Shown: positions 1-7,915 of the stretch, one piece after another
Layout: every line of letters starts with the position of its first letter
How positions within the stretch are numbered: position 1 is the stretch's first letter
Source: Gemmatimonadota bacterium
Lineage (GTDB): Bacteria > Gemmatimonadota > Gemmatimonadetes > Longimicrobiales > Gaopeijiaceae
DNA length: 31,758 nucleotides
NCBI GenBank assembly: GCA_012959595.1
Contig: DUCW01000008.1
Span: 5,568 to 37,325 of the forward strand
Direction: 5' to 3'
Notes under the pieces: model-generated
Told to the model about the DNA's origin: nothing
The model's database searches: none
What the model saw: only the letters and a program-made list of their open reading frames with translations
Translations under genes and position numbers: made by a program

Positions 1-68
1 TGAAATAATTTTAAGAAAACACCGCTGTATGATTACATGACTCAACTGTACTACCTGGAGATAGAACC

Positions 69-1187
69 TTGAAAATTGATCGTATCGTATTACGAGAAAT
101 AAAAATGCAACTGAAAGAACCTTTTGAAATCTCAAGCGGCATCGTGTATGACAGGCGTGTCATCCTACTGACTCTGTTCTCCGATGGACTGGTTGGTTGG
201 AGCGAGTGTGTGGCAGGAGAAGACCCTGGTTACTCCTACGAAACATGTGAGACAGCATGGTCCATTCTGACACAACTCATTTTGCCACGAATGATAGGAA
301 AAGAGGTGGCTTCGACTCAGGAAGGCATGAAGGAGACCGACTGGCTCAATGTTGCTAGAGATTTTCATCGCCGCCATAATCACTTTTCCTCCACCTAGAA
401 TTGCTGGGGTGACATAGAAGCCAAGACACAAAACAAACCATTGAGCTCTATTATAGGTGGCACAAAACAGAAGGTCGAAGTTGGTGTTAGTGTGGGCCTC
501 CAGCCAAATGATGAGGATCTGGCAAAAAAAGTTGGCACCTTCATCCAAAAGGGGTACTCCCGAATCAAGTTAAAAATCAAGCCAGGACGTGATGTGCGCA
601 TGGTGGGAAATATCCGAGACCTCTACCCCGACACCCGAATCATGGTAGACGCTAACTCTGCTTATACATTACAGGATATGGCGGTCCTAAAAGAGCTAGA
701 CCAATTTGGCCTGATGATGATCGAACAACCATTGGCTTACGATGACTATTTGGACCATTCACGACTACAGCAAGAACTTCAAACCCCTATTTGTTTGGAC
801 GAGTCGATTAGGTCCGTTCGTGATGTGAAACTTGCAGTTGAACTAGGTTCCTGCCGAATAGTCAATATCAAGCCGGGGCGAGTTGGTGGAATCGCTTCCT
901 CTCAAGCAATCCACGACTTTTGTCTTAAAGAAAACATGCCCGTATGGTGCGGGGGAATGCTTGAATCAGGTGTCGGGAGAGCCCACAATGTAGCCTTAGC
1001 CAGTCTGCCAGGATTTGTGTTACCAGGAGATATCTCCGAAAGTCAAAGGTACTGGGCTGAAGATATCGTGGAGCCAGAATTCACTATCGATAATGGTCAT
1101 GTCCAAGTGCCAACTGGTCATGGAATCGGAGTTGCCGTCTTGGAGGACCTAGTAACAAAACTGACTGTTGAAACAGCTGAATTCTGA
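69..1187 (+). pseudogene. menC: Disrupted o-succinylbenzoate synthase / N-acylamino acid racemase-type enolase-superfamily gene
   Basis: The frame opens at a TTG with GGAG eight bases upstream, runs to an in-frame TAG at 396-398, and resumes in the same frame to 1187. The N-terminal part is a typical MenC/NSAR capping domain (start MKIDRIVLREIKM, then GWSECVAGE). The C-terminal part is a complete enolase-superfamily barrel: the KLKIKPG lysine pair, metal ligands in MVDANSAY, MIEQPL and CLDES, the second catalytic lysine in NIKPGRVGG, and the family end pattern LESGVGRAHN / LPGDISESQRYW. Between about 373 and 407 the expected conserved stretch (RGHNMAxAAxExALWD) is replaced by unrelated codons containing the stop. 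Reading resumes correctly at DIEAKTQNKPLS. Enzymes of this family make o-succinylbenzoate for menaquinone or racemise N-acylamino acids. No other men gene is near, so racemase-like use is as likely. It may be a true pseudogene or a local assembly error. Confidence 0.8.
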
Positions 1188-1264
1188 CAACCACATGCGA
1201 TAGTTCGGGGGAATGTAAGTCCTTTTTGATTACCACCACTCACGGGACTGATTGAAGAGTTTAT

Positions 1265-1885
1265 CTATTCTTCAGCCTGAATCAAGCCCATTAGATCCAA
1301 ACCTCCTTCCTGGACAGACTTATTCTCTGAAGATGCAGGCCGCACATCCATGGTGATTTGGACAGCCACATGACCCATATCTGCCCGATCTCGAAGAGCG
1401 TCTTTAATCCTTGGAGCGAGTTTCTTGTAAGCTGTTAGAACACCGTCGCGTATCTCAAGTCGAAGGACCCTAAGGGCATTGACGTCTGGGCGACTTGTCT
1501 TGGTTTCTTTCTTCGCATCGAGCAACCTTTGGGGGACTATCTCATAGGGAGACATCCCGATATCGTCTAACCTAGGAGAATCGAGGTACTGTATCGAAAC
1601 CGATATATCGCCCCTCCCATGGTGGTTGGGTATATCTCCTACTGCTCGAAAATGGGAAGCCAATCTTCCCAATTCCGTATTTGAAGCCGCCTGACCATAG
1701 GCTTCTTGAATAATCTGGAAAAGTCGTTTTGTCCGCTCCGGTGTGGTGGCATCTAGATCTGGAGGCTCGGTATTAAGTGCTCTACCTATAGCTTGGCGGT
1801 TTTGATTGCTTTGATTCTCCTCATCTCGGAGTTTCTGCTTATCAATATTATCAAGGATCCTATCGGGATTCGTCCGAAGGCTCAT
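1265..1885 (-). CDS. Hypothetical protein, 206 aa, family not recognised
   Basis: I do not recognise this protein. It is soluble and highly charged, with no signal peptide, no membrane segment and no cysteine. Residues 1-60 are rich in Asp, Asn, Gln and Arg and look flexible. The rest has mixed beta and helical character (ISVSIQYLDSPRLDDIG; VAVQITMDVRPAS). The ATG is preceded by AGGGGAAG at good spacing, which supports the start and real translation. It lies opposite and convergent to the broken menC-like gene (77 bp between stops) and diverges from the TRAP permease gene, so it is probably its own transcript. No function is proposed. Confidence 0.6.
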   Translation of the reverse strand: MSLRTNPDRILDNIDKQKLRDEENQSNQNRQAIGRALNTEPPDLDATTPERTKRLFQIIQEAYGQAASNTELGRLASHFRAVGDIPNHHGRGDISVSIQYLDSPRLDDIGMSPYEIVPQRLLDAKKETKTSRPDVNALRVLRLEIRDGVLTAYKKLAPRIKDALRDRADMGHVAVQITMDVRPASSENKSVQEGGLDLMGLIQAEE

Positions 1886-2120
1886 GATTCTTCCCCTAGT
1901 GTGACAAGTTCGCTGTCTTCATTTCCGAGCAAACGATAACCCGTTTAGGCCACATAGGCCAAGAGGTGAGATGTGATAAAGTGAAAAATTCATCTATCAT
2001 ATCTAATGTCAACTATGTTCCTGGCAGATCAGAAGATGTAAACTAGGCGTCGATAGTTGGGCCACAATTCTACATGCTGGAACTTGCACACGAGTATATC
2101 GGACTTGAACTGGTGATACA

Positions 2121-3983
2121 ATGTCTCAGTCAATCCGCCTGTCGATAAGGATCTATGGAATGTTCAAAATAGAAAGGAAAGCTATTGTGACCGCAGCGGC
2201 AGCGGCAGCGGCAGTCTTTCATATGTACGCAGCCATTGCGCCTTTCACGGCCCTAATCCAACGACCTATTCACTTGGCCTTCATGTCTATACTGGGGTTT
2301 GTAGGAGTGGACTTCTATTCTAAAAAAGGGAATACTTCAAGTTGGTCCAAGTATCTGTCTGTATTGCTAGCCTGCCTAACTGTCACTTCCTGTATCTACT
2401 TGGTTTCGCAGAATCAAGTTCTTGTTTCGCGGTCTGGATCACCGACAGACCTGGATTTAATAGCTGGATTCATAACCGTATTGCTCGTCTTGGAACTGGC
2501 AAGGCGATTTACTGGATGGGGCTTAGTCACAGTGGCCATGCTCGCCCTGGCGTTCGCTTTTTCAGGACCGTATTTGCCAGGGGTGCTGGCTCATCGAGGA
2601 TATGGAATCCAACGACTGGTCGAACATTTATACTTGTCTACTGAAGGCATTTGGGGCATCCCTTTGGGGGTTTCCGCTCAATTCGTCTATCTGTTTATTC
2701 TTTTTGGTGCTGTTCTGGATGTAGCAGGAGGTGGGGCACTTCTCATCGGATTAGCCGACAGGGTCGCTGGAAAGACCAGAGGGGGACCAGCTAAAACTGC
2801 TGCAGTAGCAAGTGCTTTCATGGGTTCCCTCTCGGGTAGTGCGGTCGCCAATGTAGTAACCACTGGAACTTTCACCATCCCACTTATGCGAAGGGCCGGA
2901 TTCAAACCTTATTTCGCTGCCGCAATTGAGGCTGCCGCAAGTACGGGCGGTCAACTGATGCCTCCAATAATGGGAGCCGGTGCATTCATACTAGCCACCT
3001 GGACAAATATTCCCTATGGAGAAGTCGCCCTCGCCGCCACTATCCCCGCAATACTTTATTATGTTGCTCTATTGATGGCGATTCACTTCCAAGCCTGCAA
3101 AATGGGACTAGAACCGTCCACGCAAACTAGGGATGAAAAGGTTTGGTCCCGAATCCACCTTCTTCTTCCCCTTGTAGCTATTGTGATTGTCCTGATTCAG
3201 GGGCGTTCACCCATGCGAGCCGCTTTTTGGGGAGTAGCATCTGCCTGGGCGGTCACATGGTTGAGGAAAGACACGCGATTAGGCTGGAGAGACATTGCTA
3301 GAGCTCTAGATTCTGGAGCGAAGGGTGCTGTACAAGTAGCCGCGGCATGCGCTGCAGCTGGGATCGTTGTAGGTGTGGCTTCCCTCACTGGAATCGGCTT
3401 GAGGATGTCAGAACTCATTATCACTCTTTCGGGTGGGAATCTTTTCGGAGCCCTTTTCCTCACTGGACTTGGTTCGATCATTCTGGGCATGGGACTGCCT
3501 ACAACGGCTGCATATGTTGTCTTGGCTGCCTTAGGGGCACCCGCTTTGACAGAGTTAGGCGTACCTCTTCTGTCAGCTCACCTGTTCATCTTTTATTTCG
3601 GCTGCATCTCTAACGTAACCCCACCAGTATCTTTGGCCGCATACGCTGCTGCTGGAATTGCTGACTCACCCCCCATGAAAACCGCATTTACTGCTGCTAT
3701 ACTAGCCTCAGTAGGATTTATTGTCCCCTTTATGTTTGCCTTTGGCGAAGGCTTTTCTCCCCTGCTCTTGCAGGGAAGTATGCTGGGGATAGTCCAGGCA
3801 CTCTGTACTGGAATCGCTGGAGTGACAGCTCTGGCTGCTGCCGGAATTGGATTTACTTCCAGACCTGTAATGGTGTGGGAAAGAATGTTACTTGGCGTAG
3901 CATCTGGAACTTTGATGTTTCCTGGTTGGGAAACAGATATAATTGGTGTCGTGCTACTTGCCCTGATACTTCTGAAGAAATAG
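2121..3983 (+). CDS. TRAP transporter permease, fused 4TM/12TM type (TAXI-TRAP)
   Basis: This 620-aa, almost wholly hydrophobic protein joins the small (DctQ-like) and large (DctM-like) TRAP membrane subunits in one chain, as is usual in TAXI-type TRAP systems. The DctM signature is clear in the middle: GSLSGSAVANVVTTGTFTIP, then RRAGFKPYFAAAIEAAASTGGQ and MPPIMGAGAFILA. A second pseudo-symmetric copy has LGMGLPTTAAYVVLAALGAPAL and FYFGCISNVTPPVSLAAYAAAG. It imports a carboxylate or amino-acid-like substrate across the inner membrane using an ion gradient. The receptor gene follows 57 bp downstream, so the two are one operon. The ATG at 2121 has a weak GGTG upstream; an in-frame ATG at 2160 with AAGG nearby is an alternative start. 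The first helix carries a run of alanines encoded by a hexanucleotide repeat. Confidence 0.93.
   Translation: MSQSIRLSIRIYGMFKIERKAIVTAAAAAAAVFHMYAAIAPFTALIQRPIHLAFMSILGFVGVDFYSKKGNTSSWSKYLSVLLACLTVTSCIYLVSQNQVLVSRSGSPTDLDLIAGFITVLLVLELARRFTGWGLVTVAMLALAFAFSGPYLPGVLAHRGYGIQRLVEHLYLSTEGIWGIPLGVSAQFVYLFILFGAVLDVAGGGALLIGLADRVAGKTRGGPAKTAAVASAFMGSLSGSAVANVVTTGTFTIPLMRRAGFKPYFAAAIEAAASTGGQLMPPIMGAGAFILATWTNIPYGEVALAATIPAILYYVALLMAIHFQACKMGLEPSTQTRDEKVWSRIHLLLPLVAIVIVLIQGRSPMRAAFWGVASAWAVTWLRKDTRLGWRDIARALDSGAKGAVQVAAACAAAGIVVGVASLTGIGLRMSELIITLSGGNLFGALFLTGLGSIILGMGLPTTAAYVVLAALGAPALTELGVPLLSAHLFIFYFGCISNVTPPVSLAAYAAAGIADSPPMKTAFTAAILASVGFIVPFMFAFGEGFSPLLLQGSMLGIVQALCTGIAGVTALAAAGIGFTSRPVMVWERMLLGVASGTLMFPGWETDIIGVVLLALILLKK
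2193..2214 (+). repeat. GCAGCG hexanucleotide microsatellite inside the TRAP permease gene
   Basis: Three full GCAGCG units plus a partial fourth encode consecutive alanines near residue 25 of the permease, at the start of its first membrane helix. The unit length is a multiple of three, so gain or loss of a unit would keep the frame and only change the alanine count. Confidence 0.7.
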
Positions 3984-4040
3984 AAGGTTCTAGACAACGG
4001 CTTATGTTTGACTAAAGCAGACTGCTAAGGAGGCTATACG

Positions 4041-5006
4041 ATGATTGGAACAAAAAGACATTTTCAGGGCCCCAGAAAACTCATCCTAATACTCCTTATT
4101 TTTATTTTAGGTTGCTCGGGTGATCGTCCTAGAGGTACATCGAGTTTTTTAAGCTTGGGTACGGGTGGCACTGGTGGAATCTATTACCCTCTTGGTGGTG
4201 CTATAGCCATGCTTTTATCGCTAGAGGACGAAAACCGAACTTATACTGCAGAAGTTACTGGTGGGGCTGTAGAAAACATCAACCGGATACGCGCTGGTCA
4301 AATAGACCTGGCATTTGCTACTGCGAACACCGTTTATGACGCGTACTTCGGAAGCCCGGAGTTTAACGGAACAGTTCCTGACCTGAGGGTGGTGGCACCT
4401 CTTTACCCCAATCCAACTCATGTTTTAGTCGCTGAAGGATCCGAAGCTCAAAGTATTGAAGATTTTAGAGGGTTGCGAGTGTCAGTCGGAGCACCAGGAA
4501 GCGGAACAGAACAGATCTCCAAGAGAATCTTGGAGGCTCATGGCCTCACTTATCAGGACGTAGAAGTTCGCTACTTGACCTTTACCGAATCTGCATCAGC
4601 ATTAAAAGACAGAGCAATTGATGCAGCCATCATTAGTGTCGGGTATCCCGCTGCGTCCATTCTTGACGCTACAGCAACGGGAGGAGCACGTTTGCTACCG
4701 ATTACCCCAAGTCGCATTACGGAGCTCATGGAGCTTTACCCCTATTTCGGACCAGGGGAAATACCAGGTGGAATTTACCCTGGTGTGGATGAACCTCTCT
4801 CAACCGCTGTTGTTCTGAACTGGATAGTAGCTCCTGAAACTTTGCCAAACGATATTGTAATCAACCTTCTAAACTTGATAGATAATAACAGGCAAACACT
4901 GGAAAGAGTGCACCCCATGGCACTACAGATTGAGCTTGCGTTTCTAGAAGATGCACCAATACCGATTCACTCAGGCGTCGAGCAATGGTGGTCAGGAATC
5001 AGGTGA
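4041..5006 (+). CDS. TAXI family TRAP transporter solute-binding lipoprotein
   Basis: A 321-aa extracytoplasmic receptor for the TRAP permease encoded just upstream. It starts with a lipoprotein signal (basic start, LILILLIFILGC, predicted lipidated Cys25). The mature part matches the TAXI (TRAP-associated extracytoplasmic immunogenic) family: SLGTGGTGGIYYPLGGAIA near the N terminus, then TGGAVENINRIRAGQIDLAFATANTVYDAY, LRVSVGAPGSGTEQISKRIL and the hinge region LKDRAIDAAIISVGYP. A strong Shine-Dalgarno AAGGAGG (4027-4033) sits seven bases before the ATG and predicts more receptor than permease, as binding-protein systems need. Known TAXI members bind glutamate, glutamine or other organic acids; the substrate cannot be read from this sequence. 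Confidence 0.92.
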   Translation: MIGTKRHFQGPRKLILILLIFILGCSGDRPRGTSSFLSLGTGGTGGIYYPLGGAIAMLLSLEDENRTYTAEVTGGAVENINRIRAGQIDLAFATANTVYDAYFGSPEFNGTVPDLRVVAPLYPNPTHVLVAEGSEAQSIEDFRGLRVSVGAPGSGTEQISKRILEAHGLTYQDVEVRYLTFTESASALKDRAIDAAIISVGYPAASILDATATGGARLLPITPSRITELMELYPYFGPGEIPGGIYPGVDEPLSTAVVLNWIVAPETLPNDIVINLLNLIDNNRQTLERVHPMALQIELAFLEDAPIPIHSGVEQWWSGIR

Positions 5007-5095
5007 GATTGTTATCTCAAATCAGTAATGGTCACTTCAGGGGATTTCAAATACCTCTGAATGTCGGCAGACGCCAGTACTTCCGGTAACGCAGA

Positions 5096-6259
5096 GTGAC
5101 CCTACAATGTAAGAGGGAAGCTTTCCTTCTATCAGAAGAAGTTCACTACCTGAACTGTGCCTATATGTCACCCTTACCTACCGAGGTAGAAGAAGCTGGA
5201 ATCCGCGGAGTACTTCGCAAACGAGAACCGACCAGTCTCCTGCCAGAAGATTTCTTCTCGGGAAGAGATGAAGTCCGACGACATTTCTCAAGGCTGATCG
5301 GAGTCTCTGAACCCAATCGCATAGCGATAATACCATCGGCATCTTACGGTGCTTCAATAGCAGCCCGAAATCTTCCTGTGAACTGCGGACAAAACATAGT
5401 CATACTTCATGAACAATTCCCTGGGAATGTATACACATGGAGAAAAAAAGCAGCAGATGCAGGAGCAGAGCTAAGAACGGTTGTTCCCGCTTCTACGGTT
5501 CACAGAGGTAGTGACTGGAATGAGCGCATTTTGGAAAGTATGGACAAAGACACAGCCATCATAAGTGTTCCCCACGTCCATTGGACGGATGGCACCCTCT
5601 TCGACCTAGTAGCTATTAGCCAACGGGAGAAAGAACTGGGGATAGCTTTAGTAGTCGATGGTACCCAATCAGTGGGCGCCTTGCCCTTCGACGTTGCAAC
5701 AATACTCCCAGATGTCCTTATAGTAGCAGGCTACAAATGGCTTTTAGGTCCCTACTCCATAGGGGCAGCTTACTTCAATTCTCGTTTTGATGAAGGCGTA
5801 CCGCTCGAAGAAACTTGGATAGGACGGCAAGGAAGCCAAAATTTTTCAGGTTTGGTTGATTATCAAGAACTCTACCAAACTGGAGCCATTCGCTATGATG
5901 TTGGAGAATGCTCCAATTTCATTCTACTACCCATGCTCGCTGCTGCTCTAAATTTGCTGGAAACCTGGACCCCCCAGGCTATTCAAGCTTACTGCAGCAA
6001 TCTAACCGACAAGCTGGTTCAGGAAGTCACTGAATTCGGCTTTTCAGCCGAAGAGCGGCCGCACAGATCTGGCCACCTGCTTGGATTAACCCTGCCAGAC
6101 AAATTGAGCTTGGACTCTTTGAAAAAAGAGCTGGAAAGAAGAAGGATCTTCGTCTCATTCCGAGGAGACTCATTGAGAGTATCCCCCAACGTCTACAATA
6201 ACCAGGAAGATATAGAGGCCCTAATAGAAGCCCTGGCTTTTACGATCAAAGGAAAATGA
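5096..6259 (+). CDS. Class V aminotransferase-fold PLP enzyme
   Basis: A 387-aa fold-type I PLP enzyme of the class V group (cysteine desulfurase, isopenicillin-N epimerase, kynureninase-like). The N-terminal YLNCAYMSPLP is the usual substrate-side start. Residues SASYGASIAARNL (about 80-92) form the cofactor phosphate loop. VVDGTQSVGALPFDV carries the pyridine-nitrogen Asp188, and AGYKWLLGPYSIGAAYF carries the Schiff-base Lys214. The HVHWTDG segment before it matches the family HVxxxTG block. A catalytic cysteine loop as in SufS/IscS is not evident, so a desulfurase role is not supported. It starts with GTG and a weak ribosome site, 89 bp after the TAXI gene, probably in the same operon. That suggests it acts on the imported substrate. 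Its last 14 bases overlap the 3' end of the convergent DUF192 gene. Confidence 0.85.
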   Translation: MTLQCKREAFLLSEEVHYLNCAYMSPLPTEVEEAGIRGVLRKREPTSLLPEDFFSGRDEVRRHFSRLIGVSEPNRIAIIPSASYGASIAARNLPVNCGQNIVILHEQFPGNVYTWRKKAADAGAELRTVVPASTVHRGSDWNERILESMDKDTAIISVPHVHWTDGTLFDLVAISQREKELGIALVVDGTQSVGALPFDVATILPDVLIVAGYKWLLGPYSIGAAYFNSRFDEGVPLEETWIGRQGSQNFSGLVDYQELYQTGAIRYDVGECSNFILLPMLAAALNLLETWTPQAIQAYCSNLTDKLVQEVTEFGFSAEERPHRSGHLLGLTLPDKLSLDSLKKELERRRIFVSFRGDSLRVSPNVYNNQEDIEALIEALAFTIKGK

Positions 6260-6707
6260 TTTCTGCTTTCAAGCCTTCAACAATACCATGCTCCGCAAAC
6301 CAACCCTTCCTCACTTCAAGGGCAAATTTAGCAGGAGCAGCACTGTCATAGACTTCCCCAGACCCAGACTCCATCTGTTGAATATCTATGATGGCCATGC
6401 TGGAATCTAGGAAGGCTATATCTAAACTTACGAAAGTATCTTGCATCCAAAACGTCCTACTGGCTTCTCTCTCAAATACAAACAGCATACCAGTACCGTC
6501 AGGGACTTCCTCCCTATCCATTAGCCCTTTGCTGCGCTCCTGTGATGTTCTAGCCACCTCAGCATTAACCGTATCATTTCCAAGAATCACTAAGGCTACA
6601 CCAACTTGAACCAAGGCACGATTCTCCACGGCCCTTGGTTTTCTTGTAGTGCCAAGCAATGATCCAAGTACAAACAAAACCAAAAAGGGCCAGTGAAGTG
6701 TCTTCAT
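6246..6707 (-). CDS. DUF192 family exported protein
   Basis: A 153-aa protein with an N-terminal signal sequence or membrane anchor (WPFLVLFVLGSLLG) followed by one DUF192 domain. Family hallmarks are visible: VARTSQERSKGLMDREEVPDGTGMLFVFE, then RTFWMQDTFVSLDIAFLD and the end EVRKGWFAEHGIVEGLKAEI. Members are small secreted or periplasmic beta-rich proteins of unknown function. Its stop region overlaps the tail of the class V PLP enzyme gene by 14 bp in a convergent arrangement. I see no clear Shine-Dalgarno before the ATG. Confidence 0.85.
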   Translation of the reverse strand: MKTLHWPFLVLFVLGSLLGTTRKPRAVENRALVQVGVALVILGNDTVNAEVARTSQERSKGLMDREEVPDGTGMLFVFEREASRTFWMQDTFVSLDIAFLDSSMAIIDIQQMESGSGEVYDSAAPAKFALEVRKGWFAEHGIVEGLKAEIIFL

Positions 6708-6806
6708 GAGATTCGGGTTGCTCTAAACTCCATTTTCAGTGATTTTTCACTCTAATAAGAGTTTGCTCTCTAGTAACAACCTAGCATTTTGAACCTGGAA
6801 AAGCAC

Positions 6807-7064
6807 ATGGTCGATGAAGAATTACTAAAGATTCTAGTTTGTCCACAAAGCCACCAATCCTTGGTGCCAGCCAGTCCGGACATTCTCTCTCGAATCAACT
6901 CCGCAATCTCAAAAGGGACTCTCACTAACAAGAAAGGAACTGTTGTCACCGAGTCCCTCCAGGAAGGTCTCGTTACCAAGGACGGCTCAGTAATCTATCC
7001 AGTGCACGAGGACATCCCCGTGATGCTGATAGATGAATCCATCAGTCTTGCTGACGCATCCTAG
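6807..7064 (+). CDS. Trm112-like protein lacking the zinc cysteines
   Basis: A protein of about 85 aa with the Trm112/UPF0434 pattern: VDEELLKILVCPQSHQSLVP at the start and VIYPVHEDIPVMLIDESI at the end. Classical members bind zinc through CPxC and a second CxxC. Here only the first Cys remains (CPQSH) and the second pair is absent, so a zinc-free version is likely. Trm112 activates methyltransferases that act on tRNA, rRNA or release factors; bacterial single-domain forms are poorly characterised. I prefer the ATG at 6807, with GGAAAAG just upstream, over the in-frame TTG at 6789. Confidence 0.75.
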   Translation: MVDEELLKILVCPQSHQSLVPASPDILSRINSAISKGTLTNKKGTVVTESLQEGLVTKDGSVIYPVHEDIPVMLIDESISLADAS

Positions 7065-7122
7065 AGTTCAGGTGTCACGCTCCGTCAATTCAAAGGCTTT
7101 GCACAAAAGGCCAGAGTGAAAA

Positions 7123-7335
7123 ATGTTGTCATTAATGAACTTACACAGAGTGCTTATTGTTTTTGGCATCCTATTTTGCTGGGGTTTCGGCATTTACAAG
7201 ATAGTTCTATTCACTAGTAATAGTGGCACTGATTCTGTAATACTAGGCGTTGTCTTTGTAATCCTAGGCTGCGGACTGCTTTACTACTTGATTCACTTGA
7301 ATCGGATCCTTGGACGCACAAACCAACAAATTTGA
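7123..7335 (+). CDS. Small two-helix membrane protein
   Basis: A 70-aa protein with two hydrophobic segments (LHRVLIVFGILFCWGFGIYKIVLF and SVILGVVFVILGCGLLYYLIHL) and a short polar tail. I recognise no family. It follows the Trm112-like gene by 58 bp on the same strand and may be cotranscribed with it. It converges on the 3' end of the cytochrome oxidase operon. Confidence 0.55.
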   Translation: MLSLMNLHRVLIVFGILFCWGFGIYKIVLFTSNSGTDSVILGVVFVILGCGLLYYLIHLNRILGRTNQQI

Positions 7336-7348
7336 TGGTTGAATGAAC

Positions 7349-7364
7349 CTGGGGAGTCTCCCAG
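7349..7364 (-). terminator. Possible hairpin terminator between converging transcripts
   Basis: The segment CTGGGGAGTCTCCCAG folds into a GC-rich stem of about five base pairs. It lies 14 bp after the stop of the small plus-strand membrane protein and 9 bp after the stop of the last gene of the minus-strand oxidase operon. No T-run follows on either strand, so intrinsic termination is uncertain. Confidence 0.25.
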
Positions 7365-7372
7365 CGAACCCA

Positions 7373-7513
7373 CTATTCGTTCCTGGCCTGATGCTCCTTC
7401 CAAAGCTCTCGGACCAAAAAAACTGCAAAACCTATCCCGACACTTACTGGGACCGCTGCCATCAAAGCACCAGCAAAAAATAGTCCCAATCTAAGCCCAG
7501 ACTGTTCTTCCAC
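7373..7513 (-). CDS. Small membrane peptide (46 aa) at the end of the cytochrome oxidase operon
   Basis: A short frame runs from a GTG at 7513 to a TAG at 7373, with a GAGAG ribosome site about seven bases before the GTG. The peptide starts VEEQSGLRLG, has one strong membrane helix (LFFAGALMAAVPVSVGIGFAVFLV), and ends in a charged tail RELWKEHQARNE. It lies 64 bp downstream of the subunit IV-like gene on the same strand. Small single-helix peptides often accompany haem-copper oxidases, so a role as an extra oxidase subunit or assembly peptide is plausible but unproved. An in-frame TGA shortly upstream rules out a longer product. Confidence 0.55.
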   Translation of the reverse strand: MEEQSGLRLGLFFAGALMAAVPVSVGIGFAVFLVRELWKEHQARNE

Positions 7514-7577
7514 GATTATCTCTCTAGCTGAATCTCAAACACTTCTAAAGCTTATCTAGTTCTCAACAGTCTCTAAA

Positions 7578-7898
7578 TTATCCCACGAGCCAGCCAAATT
7601 CCGTTATTACTGCAAGCACCAGAATAAATGCCAAGGGAAGTGGACTTACGGCTAGAATCCAAAGATTCCTTGGTTCGTACCGCAAGTGCATATAGTACAA
7701 ACCAACTAATGCTGCCTTCCAGACCGCCATACTAACCAATCCCAGGGCCAGCACCATTTTGGGCAGAGGCAAAAAGGCATAAAACACTTCACCTAGAGTG
7801 AGCAGAAGAAGTATCACCCAAATACCAATATAAATGTCTATCTTCCAGCCCAGGACATTCATGTGGTGGCCAGAGGTGCCATTTTCGGAGTCTTGCAT
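7578..7898 (-). CDS. Cytochrome c oxidase subunit IV-like protein
   Basis: A 106-aa membrane protein with three hydrophobic segments: IYIGIWVILLLLTLGEVFYAFL, MVLALGLVSMAVWKAALVGLYYMHL and LWILAVSPLPLAFILVLAVITEF. The motif KAALVGLYYMHLRYE at the end of helix two is typical of the prokaryotic cytochrome c oxidase subunit IV family. This subunit is non-catalytic and helps assembly or stability of the subunit I-II-III core. It lies 17 bp downstream of coxC in the same operon. Confidence 0.85.
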   Translation of the reverse strand: MQDSENGTSGHHMNVLGWKIDIYIGIWVILLLLTLGEVFYAFLPLPKMVLALGLVSMAVWKAALVGLYYMHLRYEPRNLWILAVSPLPLAFILVLAVITEFGWLVG

Positions 7899-7915
7899 GG
7901 TTTCTTCTCTTTATT

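Noticed and set aside
345..415. Short inversion as the cause of the menC-like lesion
   Set aside because: I translated the reverse complement of the odd segment in all frames; none restores the expected conserved residues convincingly.
165..601. Antisense open frames over the menC-like gene
   Set aside because: No recognisable protein features, and they oppose well-conserved enolase-superfamily motifs.
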